From a virus: 64,000 nt of DNA. Location of the stretch: positions 234,834 to 298,833 of the IMG/VR virus record IMGVR_UViG_3300042350_004528; one strand, 5' to 3'. Of this stretch, positions 62,447-64,000 are shown piece by piece (position 1 is the first letter of the stretch; every line of letters begins with the position of its first letter). Made by a program: the position numbers and the translations under genes. The notes beneath the pieces were generated by a model, which was given only the letters and a program-made list of their open reading frames with translations, ran no database searches and was not told the DNA's origin.

Positions 62447-63847
62447 TTAAGCTGTAATAGGCTCGTAACGTGCACTATGTACAGTTTTATTCATGATGCT
62501 GATTGGTGACATATCCTCACCAGTCAACAATGATTTTAAAATTGCTGGAGAAAACCCACTCACCAATGCAGTACCGTTGTCGGTAGTCTGAACTGGGTAG
62601 TTTCCACCATTTCTGCTTTGAATGTTCCAGAATACCAATTTTGGCATTGTGTAACCAGCGGACTCGTATTGTTCACGAATCATATCCAAAGCGCTGTTTT
62701 TATAACGAGTTGCTGAATTGAACTCCATATCTGACATAATCAGAATAGTTGTTGGCATCTCAGACTCTGGTAAGCTGAATTTTTTAGCTTGATTCAAGAT
62801 CAAATTAAAAACCGCTTCCAAATTTGTACTCATACCCCAGTCAGCTCTCGCCAATTGCATGTGGCGATCACTTAAGTTACCGTTAAGGTATTGCAATTGT
62901 GGGTTTTCACTAAAAGTTATGAAAGCGTCTTTAAACTTACCTTCATTTCTTTCTGAAATGTAAAGACCCAAAGAGATACAAACATCCATACATGTAACGT
63001 TAGCGTTACCACCAGCTGGTGAACTCATTGATCCAGATACATCGCATACTGGTAAAACTCGCTCATTGTTACCTTCCATGTAATTAGGGAGTGAAGCCCA
63101 TTGCTTCATAGCCATGGTTTTGTCCCCTCTAACTAATGTTTTCAACACATCATATGGATATACCGCAGATGCGTTTACCTTAGTATCGCCAGTTTTGTAG
63201 GCTGTAAAACGTTCAGCATCGTGTTTACCAAATGCTTTAGTATAACGAGCCATAGCAACAGATGGTACGTGTTCATATGTAACAACACCCCATTGATTTG
63301 AGCACATAAGTTGTTCAACCACCTTGGTTTTTTCAACCAACATCTTACGATATTGTTTAGGTGATAGCTTCATATAACGCTCCAATGCGATTGCTTCTTT
63401 ACCTTTACGAGGCATCCATTTAGCGCAAAGACCATTATTTTCGTTAAGAGCATTAACGATAAGGTTTTTTGCCTGGGTATCCAATGAGGTGCCAAATAAC
63501 ACTAAAAGATCGTCCCAACGTCCATATTCTGGAACGTATGATAGGTTTTTAGCCAAAGCCTCGTTATGGTTTTCAACCAAATAAAGCATTAAATCCTTGA
63601 AAATTTGACGCTCACCCGCACCACCACGAACGTCACGAGCCCAGAACATAGTTCTAAGAGCGGTTAATGGACTTTCGTTGAAAGCTTTTGAAAAGTTAGC
63701 GATTAATCTTCCCTTATCTTGACCACGCATCGCACCGATGGTGAAAAATAAATCAACACAAGCGTTCAATGATGAACTGTTAGTAACCATTCCGTTTTCG
63801 GTTACATTGTCTCTTGTTCTAAGAGCATTTACTAATGAGTTTGCCAT
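62447..63847 (-). CDS. TROVE/Ro60-like (DUF2828) protein with vWA domain
   Basis: 466 residues. N-terminal helical-repeat part with FFTIGAMRGQDKGRLIANFSKAFNESPLTALRTMFWARDVRGGAGERQIFK and VPEYGRWDDLLVLFGT, as in TROVE/DUF2828 proteins; C-terminal vWA from ~270 with MIDAS motif PVCDVSGSMSS, Thr region and LIMSDMEFN. Ro60 orthologues bind misfolded ncRNA and Y RNA and work with exonucleases. Good match to family layout; RNA partner inferred. Confidence 0.85.
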   Translation of the reverse strand: MANSLVNALRTRDNVTENGMVTNSSSLNACVDLFFTIGAMRGQDKGRLIANFSKAFNESPLTALRTMFWARDVRGGAGERQIFKDLMLYLVENHNEALAKNLSYVPEYGRWDDLLVLFGTSLDTQAKNLIVNALNENNGLCAKWMPRKGKEAIALERYMKLSPKQYRKMLVEKTKVVEQLMCSNQWGVVTYEHVPSVAMARYTKAFGKHDAERFTAYKTGDTKVNASAVYPYDVLKTLVRGDKTMAMKQWASLPNYMEGNNERVLPVCDVSGSMSSPAGGNANVTCMDVCISLGLYISERNEGKFKDAFITFSENPQLQYLNGNLSDRHMQLARADWGMSTNLEAVFNLILNQAKKFSLPESEMPTTILIMSDMEFNSATRYKNSALDMIREQYESAGYTMPKLVFWNIQSRNGGNYPVQTTDNGTALVSGFSPAILKSLLTGEDMSPISIMNKTVHSARYEPITA

Positions 63848-64000
63848 ACAATAGGTTTTAATTAGGGTACAAAAGTAATAAAGATTTTTTAAATAGTCAA
63901 GTTTTTGGGCGTTTTTTTTTCAATTTTTTTTCAAACGCTACTTTAACCTCCTCATTTATAGAGTATAAGAGTCCACCATCTAATGATACGGCGACCACCG
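63848..64000 (-). other. Window edge upstream of the TROVE gene
   Basis: Holds the TROVE promoter and perhaps the 3' end of another minus-strand gene: one frame is open to the edge (…INEEVKVAFEKKLKKNAQKL) but has no stop before the TROVE ATG, so it cannot be settled. Confidence 0.3.
63870..63877 (-). promoter_or_regulatory. Promoter of the TROVE/vWA gene
   Basis: Minus-strand TACTTTTG with CTTG 20 bp upstream; 22 bp to the ATG. Confidence 0.65.

Overview
The window is part of the genome of a large tailed phage of a Bacteroidetes (probably flavobacterial) host. The DNA is AT-rich and almost every gene lies on the minus strand in tight, often ATGA-overlapping operons. Shine-Dalgarno sequences are essentially absent. 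Promoters match the Bacteroidetes sigma consensus TTG-N19/20-TAnnTTTG (seen on the + strand as CAAAnnTA-N19/20-CAA). Phage character comes from two tail-collar proteins, an endolysin, tail-type proteins, a holin-like protein and many small phage orphans. No IS element, CRISPR array or integrase was seen.

Layout. 1-5.3 kb: a NAMPT-like and PRPP-synthetase-like pair (NAD+ reconstitution type), tRNA-Met, methylglyoxal synthase, a DEDD nuclease and SmpB. 5.3-13 kb: ferritin-like protein, HldE-type sugar kinase, tandem HAD proteins, a ClpP-like protease and orphans. 13-24 kb: RNA ligase, thioredoxin, nucleotide-pool enzymes, a polynucleotide-kinase-type P-loop protein, a cyclic-phosphate-processing receiver-like protein, a PTH2-like protein and an RlaP-type nucleotidyltransferase. 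24-26 kb: one + strand gene fusing a 2H phosphoesterase, a CCA-adding enzyme and a HAD phosphatase. 26-28 kb: lysis and tail-collar genes. 28.1-31 kb: two tRNA arrays with a Thg1-like enzyme followed by tRNA-His. 31.9-38.2 kb: an AT-rich glycan-modification island. 38.3-40.6 kb: thioesterase, tmRNA, tRNA-Leu and a third tRNA array. 40.6-42.7 kb: GMP reductase/IMPDH-like and FkbM proteins. 42.7-46.5 kb: a large RNA-only array of tRNAs, tRNA-like elements and structured spacers. 46.6-48.4 kb: GDP-mannose dehydratase pair on the + strand. 48.4-64 kb: nucleases, membrane proteins, an LRR protein, ribosomal protein bS21, tail proteins, ClpP, Hsp20 and a TROVE/DUF2828-vWA protein followed by a structured RNA.

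Main discovery. Each of the four multi-gene tRNA arrays is preceded by a short leader ORF and an attenuator: an antiterminator arm inside the 3' part of the ORF competes for the 5' arm of a rho-independent terminator. Each leader peptide is made of the amino acids carried by the tRNAs of its own array: AWPYSCPAAPAYPA before Trp/Pro/Tyr/Ser/Cys/Ala; VNIIKSIKHISVK before Lys/Val/Ile/Ser plus the operon-distal His; LSLQRQLQLQLL before Gln/Leu/Leu/Arg; INTTNRFFGRGED before Phe/Thr/Asn/Asp/Arg/Glu/Gly/Gly/Ile. Rare codon choices also match (AGT for Ser-GCT, ATA for Ile-TAT, AGA for Arg-TCT, both GGA and GGC for the two Gly tRNAs). By analogy with amino-acid operon attenuation, this predicts that ribosome stalling on codons whose tRNA is scarce or cleaved switches on the matching phage tRNAs.

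The rest of the window fits a phage that defends translation. The 29 recognisable tRNAs cover all 20 amino acids. Alongside them are tRNA end-healing and ligation enzymes, tmRNA/SmpB/ClpP rescue, a PTH2-like protein, bS21 and a circularly permuted tRNA-Asp-like gene clamped by a 17-bp helix. Functions come from motif recognition by eye; no database search was run.
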